Of a stretch of DNA of 64,000 nt, positions 10,295-23,683 are shown one piece after another. Made by a program: the position numbers and the translations under genes. Below the pieces are notes generated by a model. It had not been told where the DNA came from, did not search any database, and saw only the letters and a list, made by a program, of their open reading frames with translations. Source of the stretch: Haematobia irritans (Eukaryota; Arthropoda; Insecta; Diptera; Muscidae); NCBI RefSeq assembly GCF_050003625.1, contig NC_134398.1:310001-374000 (forward strand), given 5' to 3'. Within the stretch, counting starts at the first letter, position 1. Each line of letters starts with the position of its first letter.

Positions 10295-13200
10295 ATGGCT
10301 AGTTTTGCAAGTTGCTCCAATGATCCCAATTTTGCTGTAATATGTTCATTTCTACAGAAATTCGGTGCGGATGTTGGCGTGAACTTGCCCAACTTCAAAC
10401 AGCTTCAGGAGTGGCTCACAAAAACAGACGAGGGTATGTACCTAACAAAGTAGGAAGCTAGTATTTAATATAGTGCAGCATTTTTTGGCACTTAAAACAT
10501 TTGTAATTTTTTACAGTCGCACCGCCTTTGAAAGATATGCACATTAAACTTATGCGAAAAACGAGAAAGACAGTGCACGAGAAAAGTTGGGAATCAGCTT
10601 TGAGTAAATTTTGTTTTTGCTATTCCGCTCAAGATGCTTGGGAGATCGAGCGTTTTGGATACAAAAATGCTAGTATAAAAGTAAAATTACGAATATTACG
10701 GGTAAATATGACACCTATAGGAATAAAAGACTATGAAAATTGATTTGTATGTTGTAGGAACTACTCGAGAGCCAATTTGAAAGGAACGCAAAGTTTAGAG
10801 CTAAAATATTAGCCCAAAGTGCTGATTCCCTTAGATCAGAACCAATAGGTCGAGACCGATTGGGCCATGCCTATTGGTTTACACAAGACAATGACTGCAA
10901 TCTTCGTATATATCAGGAGCATTTGGACGAAGAGATATGGCAAGTGGTTGCAACAAATCGCGACGAATTTGTAAATTTAATTGAGAGGCTTCGGGGAAAC
11001 GAAGTAGTTTTGCCTTCCAATGACATCGGAGTGGTTGACGAAGACACCAGTAGCAGTAATAGTTTGGAAGCTAAAGCTATTAAAGATGTTCAATCTCATG
11101 AAGATGAGAATGAAGACGACAAACAGAAAGTTCCAAAATTAAGTATTAAAATTGTTAATAGCCGGAGCCCAAAAGATGAGACCAAGGATGTAGGCAAAGG
11201 CGAAGAGGAATTAGCTGAAGAGGAAGATGCAAAGCTGAATAAGAAAACAAAAGACGTTGAGCAATGTGACGAAGAGTTCGAAGAAATAGAAGAAGAGTAT
11301 GAAGAAGAGAGCGAAACCCAAAGCGGAAAGACTAAATTGGTAGAGGTATGATTTTTTGATATTTGTCTATATTCAAGAGAAACATAATCAAGTGATTTTT
11401 TCTATACACTTTTCAGCCTTTGCTGATATCACAAAATAAAATAAAAAACACATTGCCTGAGTACAATAAACCAGAGAGTGCAAGCAAAAAAAGGCAAATT
11501 GGTTCGAGTAATGAAGAAAGTAAAGAATATAAAAAACAGAAGCCATCCATACCGGAAAATAGGGGGTTACAAAATACAAATAAAAATGGAAAAGAAAACG
11601 AAAAAGAGGATATTGAGTACGACGAAGGAAGCACAGAGGAAGACGTCGAAGAAGAGGACATTGACTCTGCTGCAGCAGAAGAGGACGAAAATGAGGAAAA
11701 GCATATAGAGGATTTTGATGACGACGAAGATGCATGTGAAGCGCCCGTCGGAGACGAAATATCTGACCCTGTCCTTCATGTGCGTGGCGTAGGGTCGGGT
11801 AATGATTGTGACACCGCCAATATTTGGAACTGCGCAGACTTTGGTATTGAAGACCAAGACGTACCGACAGTGGGTAGTGCTATAGAAGAAAGTGTATTTT
11901 TAATAAGCGGAGAAGGATCGGGTTTTAGTAATATGGTAGGAAATGTGAAAAATGACGACTTACAACCCAACACAGAGGACGGAGAAAAGCTGATGGCCCC
12001 TGAAGATGTTTCCATGTCAAAGTTGGACAAGGGCTCCGACACCACGCCATCTATAACTTCTGACACTGACCTGATCAAAAAGTCACCGAAAAAATGTGAA
12101 TCTACTCTTGAGACGAAAACTATAAAGGAAGCGGAAGAAATATCAAAAAACACAGATAATAAAGATGAGATTCCGAAAATAAAATTGAACATGAATGAAG
12201 CTTCTAGTGATGATGAAGCCGACGATAAAAAAATATTGGATGTAAAGGAAAATGATCAACAAACGAAAATAAAAGACAAAGTCACCAGTGATTCAAAACA
12301 AAGCAACACGAAAATAAATTCTACTTCTGAACACTTGAAAAGAGAGGTTAGCGATACGAAGACTACAACGTCTGATAACAACACAACGGGGCCATCAATT
12401 ACCACAGCTTGGAGCAGAAAACGCCGACTTGAGGAATTTGTTTATCAACAACAAACTAACGTCCGCTTGCAATCTGAGAGCGAAATTGACATACATTCTG
12501 AAAATACAAACGCTGAAGATGGCAAAAATGATGTTAGTGAAGTAGATATTGGTGGCAAAAGGCCAAAAATTCGGCAAAAACAAAATAATGCTGAATTAAG
12601 AAAGAAAGTCGAAGCGCAGAAAGCAGCTGCCAACGATGAAACAACATCTTCAAGTGGGGAAGAGGATACTCAAAGAAGAAGAAAGCTGGTATCACCTAAA
12701 AAACTAAACGAGAAGGTGATATTGAAACCAGAGACCGAGCAAGTTACTAAAACAAATAACACCAATGGCCAACATAAGAATGAATCGAATATTACATCCA
12801 AAACTGATACAAAACAGAAACCTTCCACCAGCAACATGACGACTTCATCGACAAAACACAAACCAACATTAGACGAAATAATTGAAAGAAAATTGAAGAA
12901 AACTCCGGCAAAAGAAAAAAATGATAAGAACTCTATGCTCGAAGACGTGACCACAAAGAAGGAATTATCCATACCCAAAAAATCTCCTGTTACAAAACCT
13001 CTGAAGAAAACATTACTTACGCAGATAATGCAGGACAAATGTGAAAAAGAGGACATCAATACACCAAAAAAATCTCAGAAAAATGAAAGTTCTTGTGTGT
13101 TCAGCACAACGAATAAACAAAATGTAATTCCAGAACGTCAAAGGAAGCGGCATAGCAGTGAAGAAACGGATCACAATGTCATATCAGAAGGGCCAGAGGC

Positions 13201-16200
13201 AAAGAAAGAAGTATTGCGTAACGATAATAAAGGTTTTGAAGGTAACTCCAAAAATGAATCTTCGAATAAAAATTCAAAAGATCAGTATGAAAAACTTATT
13301 ATAAAAGATGGACCAAAAGAAGCTACCACTGAGTTAGCAGGTCGTCGTTCTGGAAGAAGGGCAAACATGTCTGTAGTATACTGTGAAATGTCTCAAACAA
13401 AACGTTGCAGGGGACTTAAAAAAGGCGATAAATTAAAGGAGTGCAAGCAAGATGGCAAGAAGGAATGTGACGAACTTAATGTTGTTGCTGCCAAAAATGA
13501 GGTAAGTTCCAATCATCTTGAATAGTTAAAAATTAATTCACACGCATATTTGTTTAGGATAAAATCCCAAGTTCATCGTCAATCAAATCTGAAGAACTCG
13601 ATGGTAAGACAAAACCAGTAAAACCTACGGAAACAGAATTAGATCCTCTTGGGGATGTAAACCTAATCACACCAACAAAAAATAGTGTAAAAGGAAATCG
13701 TAAACAAAAAGATGTGGACGCAACAAACATTATTGAGAGCACAGATACTGAAACCCCAGTGCGCCAATCTCGACGAATCGCCCAGCAGAAAATTCGAGAG
13801 GAAGCAGAGCGTAGAAAACTAGAAGAAATCGCCTTAAGAACCATGAAACAAGAACTAAAAAAGAAAAAAAAGGCAGAAAAACAATTAGATCCAACCGTTG
13901 AACCCCCGCCAACTGAACCTTCTTCGGAATCTGCTGAAAGTGACGTGGAGTTGAAGAAGAAAACACAGAAAAAGAAGTGCCCTGGAAAGAACGGTAGTTG
14001 GTCATCTGGGTCGGAAGAACAAGAGGATCCCGACGACGAAGAATTTGAAGAGCATCCGCACTATGATACGGATCCAGGATCACCACTTTTTAAATCTGAT
14101 CACGAATTTTCACCCGAGTCCGACATTGAAGACGAATCACAGGTCGTACCCATGAAGAGGGCTCGCACTGTAAGAAAAGAAAATGCGGAAGATGGTGAGC
14201 AGATTGAAGAAGAGGAAGCTTGCCAAAAGTGTAACAAATCTGATCACCCTGAGTGGATTCTGCTATGCGATAAATGCGACAAAGGTTATCATTGTTCTTG
14301 TCTTTCACCTGTCTTATTTTACATTCCGGAAGGTGATTGGTACTGCCCGCCATGTCAACAAGAAGAGCTAATAAAAGCCCTCGAAAGTCAACTTAATGAG
14401 TTTGACCATATGGTGGAGCGGAAGAAAAAGGAACAAGAGGAGGAGGTGCGACTGGCAGAAGAGGCAAAAGCACGAGAAGAAGAAGAAAAACGAAACCAGA
14501 AAAAATCGCGTAGAAACTCAAGTGAATCAAGTGATGGTACAAATAGTGAATTTAGCGACGAAAACAATGGATCGCTTCATTCTAAATCTGGCAAAAATGA
14601 TAGTGAAACGGCAAATCCATTCGCTAAAATCGGATCTTCTGCAAAAAATAAAAATAATGATAAGAGGAGTCGGAATGAGAAGAGACAAAAATCAATGCGT
14701 CGTACGCGTAATCGAAGAAAAAAATCGGAATCAGATAGCGATTCCCAGAATGGCTCCAACTCCGACAGTGCTTCAAGTAGAAGTTCCTCATCATCTTCTT
14801 TTTCTGAAAGCGACAATGAACCAATTTATAAGCTCCGTAAACGAAGACAAATAAACGTAAGCTATCGTTTAAACGAGTACGATGACCTCATAAATTCAGC
14901 TCTTAAAAAGGAAATGGACGAAGTCGCCGGTGCAGGTAATTTAGGCCGTGGAAAAGATATTTCAACAATTTTAGAGGCAGACAAAGAAGAAAAAGCTCGT
15001 CAAAAACAAATCGAAGATAGTGAAGCTACCGGTGATGTCACTATAAACAATGAACTAACAAAAGAAAACGAAGACATGTCCCCTACGAAGAAGAAAGATG
15101 ACCAAGACAATGCCACAGACAGCGATGACGAGCCAATCAGAAAAGTGTCTCAGTCTAAACAAAGTCTCAAAAAGAAACCACGTAAACTTACTACACTAGA
15201 TATAACATCTGAAGACGACGATGCCTCAGACGAGGATTTTAAAGGCTCATCGATAGACGATGATGAAGATGAAGAAACGTCCGTTTCCGCAACTAGCAAT
15301 AGTGACTCAAGCTTGGAAGTATATAAACGCAAGGGTAAATCGAAGAAGAAGCAGAGAAAAGCAGCTCGCAGAGCTTTTAGGGAGCGTCGAAAAGATCGAA
15401 AATTCGTTGTCGACGAAACCGACGACGAAGAGGTGCAGAGACCAAAGTCAAAGAAAAAGCGCAAAGACGATACCGATTATACAGAAAGCGAAGTGGATGA
15501 CGACGATCTTTCCGAACTATCAGAAAATATAGATAGTGCAGATTTGTGCGATGATACAACAACCGATGAATCTGATGGAGCATGGCGTCCTAATAAACGA
15601 AAGAAAACAAAGAAGTCCAATGTATCACCCCCCAAAATACAAAAATCAAAACAGCAAGTGAACAAGTCGAAGAAACTTGAGTATTCTGACGATGATATAA
15701 GTGAGTCCGAAGAAGATGACGAGAATGACGATGATAACGAAGGCGTAGGTGGAGGAAAACAACCACGATCTCAACCTTTAATAGGTAATTTGATTCTTTT
15801 AATAACTGTTTTGATTTCAACTTAAAACCATATTTTAAGTAAAGAACAAGAGTGGCTAAGCACCAGCAAAGAAAACGTATTTTTGTCAATTTGATAAGTA
15901 ATTCGTTTCACACAATTAACATTGAACAAATGTTTGCCATATATTGGGCATTGTTGTCACCTACGCAAAAAGAATTTGGCGGTGGCTTTTCACACATAGC
16001 ATGACCTAAAGCTCCCTTAGAGGAAGGTTAGCTAAGAAACGTTTAAACCGTGCAACGATTATGTATCTAATCCAGCACATATACTCATGTGTCAGTTAAG
16101 AAATTAATTTTAATTTTTAAATTAACCCGCAGAGAATATAGAATATAGTTCTTGTTACCTATATCCTTGTACATTGTTGTACAAGCGGAGGTATTAACCC

Positions 16201-19164
16201 GATGTTGTCAGCTCATCGGCCAGCTGCTTATAAATTCTATTAGCCTCAAGATAGACACGAACTTTAAAATTATATATTTACTTTTATGTCAATGAATCGA
16301 CGATCTCTTTTTTACTTTTAGGTAATTTTTCTTTAATCAACGAGCTTTTATAAAAATAGTGAATTGTTTACAATTCTACCATACATATTTTTCTGCATAT
16401 TCAATGCAGATTAGAATATTATCATCCTTATTATTATTATTATTATATTATTTCCTTTATTGAATTCAATAAGAATATGTGTTAAATGACATAAAATATT
16501 TTCATTCTTATAATTTTTATTATACTATTATTATTTCATTTATTTAATTCAATCAGAATATGGCACGAAATCGCTCGTGAAATTATAGCTCAACTAAAAC
16601 AATCATTCTCGAGAGTCCTTACTTTTGGATATAGATAAAAAAAAATAATTGTTTATTAATATGCATATTTTATAATGGAAACTTTTTTTTGTGTATTAGA
16701 TATAAATATAGACCATATTAATAAATTTACATTTGGTTCTAAAGCTACAAAAGCAAAGTCAAAGACTGGAACGAGAAAGAAAAAGAAGTCATCAGACGAA
16801 GATCAAAGCCTTTCCGACAGTGAAGATAGCACAAGACGAACGCGGGGAAGGAGGTATGCGTATATTGAAGATTTTGATGATGATAGTTCCGATGGCGGCA
16901 TTAAACCTGGAGTCAAAAGACCGGATACTCCACCAGAAGAACGCGAAAAATTTATAAAAAGGCAAGAAGAAATAAAGCGAATGCTTGCGGAGAAAAATGC
17001 AGAAGGAGCAAAACTTGTTGCAACTCCAAGATTAACACCAATCAAAAGTGAAAGTGACAAGGATAAGAAATCACCTACAAAAGGGCTGGGAGGAGATTCC
17101 CTTTCAACGGTACCATTATCTGTAATTAGGCAAGCCAAAGTCCTCGATATAGATTATTTACAACGACGCGGAGAAAATATGGATGATCTAAGCACGGACG
17201 TTGGTGATGTAGATGATTTTGACGATGCTGATTTGCCCGATGATCTCCCAGAAGATATGGATGAAGATGCCATTGCCCGTATGGTAGAAGATGAAGAGGA
17301 GTTTGTTGCAGTGTCGACAAGAGAACTTCCACCGCCAGATGAAGTTTTGCGTACACCATGTACGCCAGCTAAACCGAAACCAAAAGAGATTGAGAAGAGT
17401 GTTTTTCCGACACAACCTACTGCTCTACCATCTCAACAGCTACATGCATCTACAACAGTATCACCATCTGGCCTTCAAGAACCGGTGAGGAAAAGATTCC
17501 CTATGCCAACTATGCATCCGCCGCTTTTGCGCCACCAATTTGCAGCCCAAGAAAGTTTAACGTCGGGTCAGCAGATAGTTCAAAGACAACCTGCACCGCG
17601 AAATACTGCTCCCCAAGGTTGTCATTTATTAAATGCTCTTTCTGCGCCCTTGAGCCAATCGTTGCCACGACAATATTCACCATCTCTCATCACTCGAATG
17701 ACAAACACTATCCAACTGCAGACTTCGTCGGCACCTGTTCCCGTAGTTTGTAGGAGCCAATCTCCAATTGTCGTAAAATCTGCACAGCAACTTAATCTAC
17801 AAACGCAGAATAAGAGTTCAGTACAACAACCCACAGAGCCCGAAAACAAACCGCGTGGTAGACGGAAAAAGTTTACGCCATTGAGGGATACTCTACAGAA
17901 GCAACAAACTGCAGCTGCCATAGCTGCGGTATCTGGTGCGGTAACGTCTGACGCAAGTAAATCAGCACCTTCAAGTGTAATAAAAGGAGGGCCGCTTGTA
18001 AGGTGTCCTCAAACCAGCACCATTCAATCAGCTCAACCTATACCAGCAAGAACAATGCCTTCACTACCAACTTCCATTTATACAGGAGCAGAAGGTATGT
18101 ATGCAGATTGGTTGTTTTTGGGAACAAAAATATTTTTTTCTTATTGCTAGGATACTATGGGACTACAGGAACACGTGCTCCACCACCACAACGTCACCGA
18201 GGCCCTTCAATGGTTCAAAGCCATTTAACATCTCACCCAGCCATCCGACATTCTTATGGACCACCGCCACCATTAAAAGGGACTGGACCTATTACAGCAC
18301 CAACAGGTGGCAATCAACCCAACGTTCGGCCACCCTTACATCATATGCCACCGTTCCTAGGAGGACCTCCTACAGGCAGACATTCCACTCCTCATTTGAA
18401 TCTATATGGGTAAAATATTGATTTGTTTATAATCTTCGCAATTGATAGTTGCATCTATAAAACTTTACTTTTGTTGAATTAGCAGGCAATCTCTGTTTGG
18501 TAATCCCAATTTTGGACCTCGTGGTCACCATAGACCGTCACCTATACACTCATCAGAGTATCCAACCGGTTCACGTACGTCACAAGAACAAAAAACCAAA
18601 TACTGTAGCGTTACTAAGCAAAACTTAATTTCAGGTGCTTATCCCCCCTATGGATTCTACCCACCACCGCCCCCGCTTACAACACCACATCGGGCGCCAA
18701 CGTCATTACAGCAACCTCCAGCTTCTGTCATTGTTTCTAACGTACCACCACCATCATCAAATGTATCCACTACGGCGGCATCCGAAGTGAATTCTCCTGA
18801 AAGGATTCCCAAAACTGTGGTAGTCAAACAAGAATTGGACACCATGACTAGCCCCTCTAAGATGACGTTAAACTCGATATGTAAGACAAGCCCAGAACCC
18901 AAAAAGAAACTGACCACTTTGGAGGCTTATAGCTCCGGAAGTACAGCAGCAAAACCATCCTTAGTAATCACAACTCCTGTTTCCAAAGCGCAGAGTTCAC
19001 CCGGTAATGGATCTCGTCATGCTGTTGAATCGCCTCCTAGATTAAATCGCGAAACACCACCACCAATAAGTGGACAGAGGGCTGGTAGTGAAGGACACGC
19101 CAGCGAGTTCAGTGGATTGGTGAGCTATTTCAGCTCTCAACAGCAGGACGAATACAATACGTAA
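10295..19164 (+). CDS. Rsf-1: Rsf-1, remodelling and spacing factor subunit, nine exons
   Basis: Exons: 10295-10433, 10517-10701, 10758-11345, 11417-13501, 13558-15784, 16700-18094, 18151-18409, 18486-18574, 18635-19164. Every junction is GT-AG and the joined length is 7497 nt, 2498 residues plus stop. The N-terminus (SNDPNFAVICSFLQKFG) matches vertebrate RSF1. It is followed by a WHIM/DDT-like region with PIGRDRLGHAYWF near residue 140. A C4HC3 PHD finger (CQKCNKSDHPEW ... WYCPPC) lies at about 1221-1265. Then come a coiled, charged segment and the RSF1-specific blocks SYRLNEYDDLI (about 1434) and GRGKDISTI (about 1462). Most of the rest is acidic/basic low complexity, then a Pro-rich C-terminus. 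Rsf-1 partners with ISWI to space nucleosomes; in Drosophila it is linked to H2Av and silent chromatin. Exon 6 could instead start at 16712, in the same frame. Confidence 0.95.
15785..16699 (+). other. Rsf-1: Largest Rsf-1 intron
   Basis: 915 bp, GT-AG, AT-rich, with a TTA/ATT microsatellite near 16430-16450 and again near 16520. No element or RNA gene is recognised. The acceptor used (16698-16699) follows a T-rich tract. Confidence 0.8.
18483..18486 (+). promoter_or_regulatory. Rsf-1: NAGNAG tandem splice acceptor in Rsf-1
   Basis: The intron before exon 8 ends TAGCAG. Using TAG starts the exon at 18483, using CAG at 18486. Both keep the frame and differ by one arginine (GRQS versus GQS). 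This is a classic site of one-residue alternative splicing. Confidence 0.6.
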
Positions 19165-19507
19165 CATTAAAAACATCCCCATCAAATTTGATTGTACATA
19201 TACATATATATTTATTGTAAAAGGAAACCGTAGAAGGTGTCTGAGGATTCACCTTCATTTCCTATGTTTGCTTGTAAGACTTCGAACAAACGCAACCGCA
19301 CTCCGTAGCATTTCATAATTATTATTGGATATGATTTTGCCGTTTTTACTTGTAGTGATTCGTCATCATTCGTAATTTTGTGGACGAAATGTCTGGCGCA
19401 TTCAGAATATTATATAAAAATCATCAATTATGTCTATTTATGTTCTAGTATTACATAATATCCATTTGTTTGAAATCTTCGCCGTTAGAGAAAATTGGTG
19501 AATTTAT

Positions 19508-19513
19508 AATAAA
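19508..19513 (+). terminator. Rsf-1: Poly(A) signal candidate of Rsf-1
   Basis: AATAAA about 344 bp after the stop codon, with a GT-rich stretch ('gtgagttggtct') about 30 bases on. This fits cleavage near 19530. Confidence 0.5.
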
Positions 19514-19539
19514 CAAAATATTAAAATACACACACATGT

Positions 19540-21333
19540 GAGTTGGTCTAATTATTAAGGCAAAATAGTTAAGGTTAAACTGTAATTTATCATCAAGCTG
19601 GGGGAATTTTATTTATTAAATATTTAAAACCATTATTTATGATGCTAAATGGGAAAGGTACTAACAAAGAGTTTCGACCCAGATGGATAAGATTATAGTT
19701 AATAGTAAACTAAATGAGATGAAAATCCTTAAGGTAAATAGGGATAATAACGCACTTGGTTTATTGAGCTTCAAAACACCACAATTTGGTGTGTTGAAAT
19801 TTGTTTTTTAATTTTTATCCTGTTTGCCCTATATTGGAATTAACTTCTTGAGAGGATAGAGGACCACTTATCCGAATTACCCGAAACTAGAAGTCCTCTA
19901 TTTTATTTCTAGTGCTCGTTCGAGTTAAGGGGGTAAAAATCAACTGAATTTAGATTTGAAATCTTCGATTTCTAACAAACGTTGTTATAGGTTTGTGTTA
20001 ATAGTTTTCCTTCATATAAATCAACTATTTTACATCAATTCTTTCTCATAAAATATATACTCCAGATATAAGGCTGAGCCAAATGCAATTTTTGGCAGTT
20101 CATAAGTGGAAATGTATGTCCTTTCTATTCAATGAAGTGCTATATTATGTTAGATTTGAAATCATATGAAAAGCGTTATTCAATCCGAACTTTTTTTGCA
20201 AGCTTTGACGAGAAGTTTGAGTTTCCTCCAAAATCCAAATAAAAATGTTTTTATATTTAGAATCTAATGTAGTCTCCATATGTCAAAACTTTAAATTTAA
20301 AACCAAACTCACTTGTAATTCTATATATTATCAATATCCTACAACCAGGGGCTTTCAAAGTACAAGTTTTGAAATTGAAATTGCCGCTAGTAACACTTTC
20401 AAGTTAATACACACTTTGTTTTCTAGGCCATTGTACCAGCCATAAGCTAAAAGCATAACTCTGGGCTGCGAAGATCAAAAGGAAACAATAATGTTATGTC
20501 GATCAACGCGTAATTTTTATTTCGGGTTAGGCATAATGTGATCAATATCTGAACATTATGTTACTACTAAAGATAAACGACACAGAGCGGTAGCGGCTAT
20601 AGTTCGGAGATTATATACTGAACAAACGTTATCAGGGAAACTTAAAGCCAGGAAATAACGGGAGCAGGAACTCGTTTGGATCTTCTTACAGGGGGAATTA
20701 ATGGAGGATAAGATAGCTATATACAATTCAACGTTCTGTTTATGGTTCCTATTGCTGTATGGGTCGCCTAAACAAAAGGATGTGCGGCTCTGGCTTGTGG
20801 ATCATATAGTGGATCCACCCACGTGATTGTTGAACTCCAATAGAACGCCATTCAGCTTCGGACATCAGGTGTGTTTTGGGTACAAGCTTTACTAGCTCCT
20901 TCGGCAGAACCACATGTCTATTAAAAAAAAAGACATGACCGTTGTATCATTAGACATGTTCCCACAATTGTAGCTATTATACGCACCTATATTCATATTT
21001 TTCATCGTAGTATTTATCTGAGTAATATATTTCCTTGCTCATTATGGAGGTGTTTGCTATCCTTGCTAGGTTATGTGGTATTCCAAGTGCAAGAGAAAAA
21101 TGTGTTTAAAGGATACGGCCTTATCGAAAGTGAATAAATAAAACTTGGAGCTTTTGTTTTGACTTAATTTTTTTTCTTGATTTAAATAAGACGCTCACGA
21201 TATATGTTTGTTTGGCGGTTTCTTAAAGTACAAAAACCAAATGTCAGATACAAGAGTCTTGAGTACAACCACTATTTGGTATGGAACGAGTTTGAATTAT
21301 ATGGGAGATAGTGGTTGGCAATATCAGTAGAAA
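19540..21333. other. Intergenic DNA without recognised genes
   Basis: AT-rich. The one ORF over 60 codons (20245-20445) has no recognisable features. No inverted-end element was found here. Confidence 0.6.
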
Positions 21334-21440
21334 CTCAATAAACACAAACGTTTGAAAAATGTGAAAACCCAACAATTTTCCAAACTTGCTTTCAAATGAT
21401 TAGGATAACCCAATAAACACAGGATGAGCGTTTTTAAAAT

Positions 21441-23476
21441 CCCAATAAACACAGGATGAGCGTTTTTCAAATGCAACACCTCTTCAGTTTGAGGGTAAAT
21501 ATCATTTTCAACATAAATTCAACTTGACTTGAAAAAGCTCATCTTCAAATTGTTTGCGAATTACAACCAATTTGGCAAAATGTTGACGAAAACTTTGAAA
21601 ATGTGTTGAAGATAATTGGAGAAAACTTTGACAAAACACTACCCTGAAATGCAACGAAAAAACCACATGGTTTTCAATACTACTTTGGACAACAAACTTC
21701 GTGGAAGAAATACAAAAATGTGGAAATTTTTTAATAATTAATTGAAATTGCTTATAATAATTGGTAAGTAAAACTAAAACACGAAATGAAAACTTGAAGG
21801 AAGTCACTAAACTCAAATCTCTTTGCAGACAACTAAAATATTTGGATGCTGATTCTTGGACACATTAAGAGGCTGGCCGATGAAAAATGGTAGTGGCTTA
21901 TCGAGAAGAGAAAGTTTCCATAAATCAAAGTGCAACCAAAAAAACTTGGTATTTATGCTTTTCCACATCAACAACTACTGGATGATAATTCGCATCACAT
22001 CGATAGTTTAATTTATATCGCATCATCGGTTTAATTTGTTATTTTGTGAATTGAAATTGCTGGAAATTTATTCCAATTATCTGGCCATCAAGTTCCTGAA
22101 AATTGCCAGTATTTTAATAACAACAATTTTGTAATACCAACGTTCTTGAGGAAATCACGAAGTACCTGGCCAGTTGGAAGAAATACAAATTGGTAAGTCA
22201 AAATAAAAAGTGAAATGAAAACATAATGGAAATCACAAAACTCGATTGTTTTGCAGAAAACTAAAATCATTGAATGGTATATTCTTGGAAGATGTTGGCC
22301 GATGAAAAACCGATGAAGGAAACAACAAAGAAAAGTTTTCAGAAAACTTACAAAGTGCAACCAACTAAAACAAAGTGCAACAATTCCTATATCAAGAACT
22401 TCTGGATGAAAATGTGCATCATCGGTTTAATTTGTTATTTTGTGAATTGAAATTGCTGGAAATTTATTCCAATTATCTGGTCATCAAGTTCCTGAAAATT
22501 GCTAGTATTTTAATAACAACAATTTTGTAACACCAACGTTCTTGAGGAAATCACGAAGTACGTGGTCAGTTGGAAGAAAAACAAATTGGTAAGTCAAAAT
22601 AAAAAGTGAAATGAAAACATAATGGAAATCACAAAACTCGATTGTTTTGCAGAAAACTAAAATCATTGAATGGTATATTCTTGGAAGATGTTGGCCGATG
22701 AAAAACCGATGAAGGAAACAACAAAGAAAAGTTTTCAGAAAACTTACAAAGTGCAACCAATTAAAACAAAGTGCAACAATTCCTATATCAAGAACTTCTA
22801 GATGAAAATGTGCATTACATCAATTTACATCCCGTCATCAGTTTGATATTTTGTGATTTCCTCTTGCTGGAATCTATTCTAACACACAAGCCAGCAAGTT
22901 CCTCGATAGTAAATATTTCAAATTGCCAGCATATTAATGACACCAACATTATGGAGGAAATGGAATTATACATGTAAAAATGTTTAAGATATTTAAAGTT
23001 GTATTCATAGTGTTATTTATTAATACGTTTAATAAGATAATTACATTTTGATTGGTATAATATTATTATTTTCATATATTATTAATGTTATTTTTAAGAT
23101 TATTATATTTGTTAACGAAAAAATAATAAAATTTACAAAATCCCTAGAAATTTAGTATTGACTTTCAGTTGGAACTAGGATTGACTTTCATACAAATTGT
23201 GGTTTGAAAGTATTCGCAACAATGCTAGTTTTTTATTTTTCTCACATTGAAAACTGTTTGAGAAATTATTGAGTAGCGATGCATTTCAATTTGAGGATTA
23301 CAATTGAGAAATTATTGCTATTGTGTTGAATTTTACTGTTGAGGGTAATGTCTGTTTTTTGTTGAGAACGCGATTTTCTCAACAATTTCTCAACTTGAAT
23401 ATTACCCTAATCCTTTGAAAAAATGTTTGAAAAATTATTGAATTTTAGTATTTTTCAAACGTTTGTGTTTATTGGG
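21441..23476 (+). mobile_element. Inner family A copy 1, with internal duplication
   Basis: CCCAATAAACACAGG ... GTGTTTATTGGG, 2036 bp, AT on both flanks. A block of about 414 bp is duplicated inside it (the same frame appears at 22088-22360 and 22502-22756). This explains why it is about 400 bp longer than its inverted sister. Confidence 0.85.
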
Positions 23477-23683
23477 ATGCTACAACTTTTCAGTTTGAGG
23501 GTAAATATAATTTTCAACATAAATTCAACTTGACTTGAAATAGCCCATCTTCAATACATCTTCAAATTGTTTGCGAATTACTTCCAATTTGCCAAAATGT
23601 TGACGAAATCTTTGAAAAGGTGTTGCAGATAATATGAGAAAACTTTGACAAAACACAACCCTAAAATGCAACGAACAAACCAT

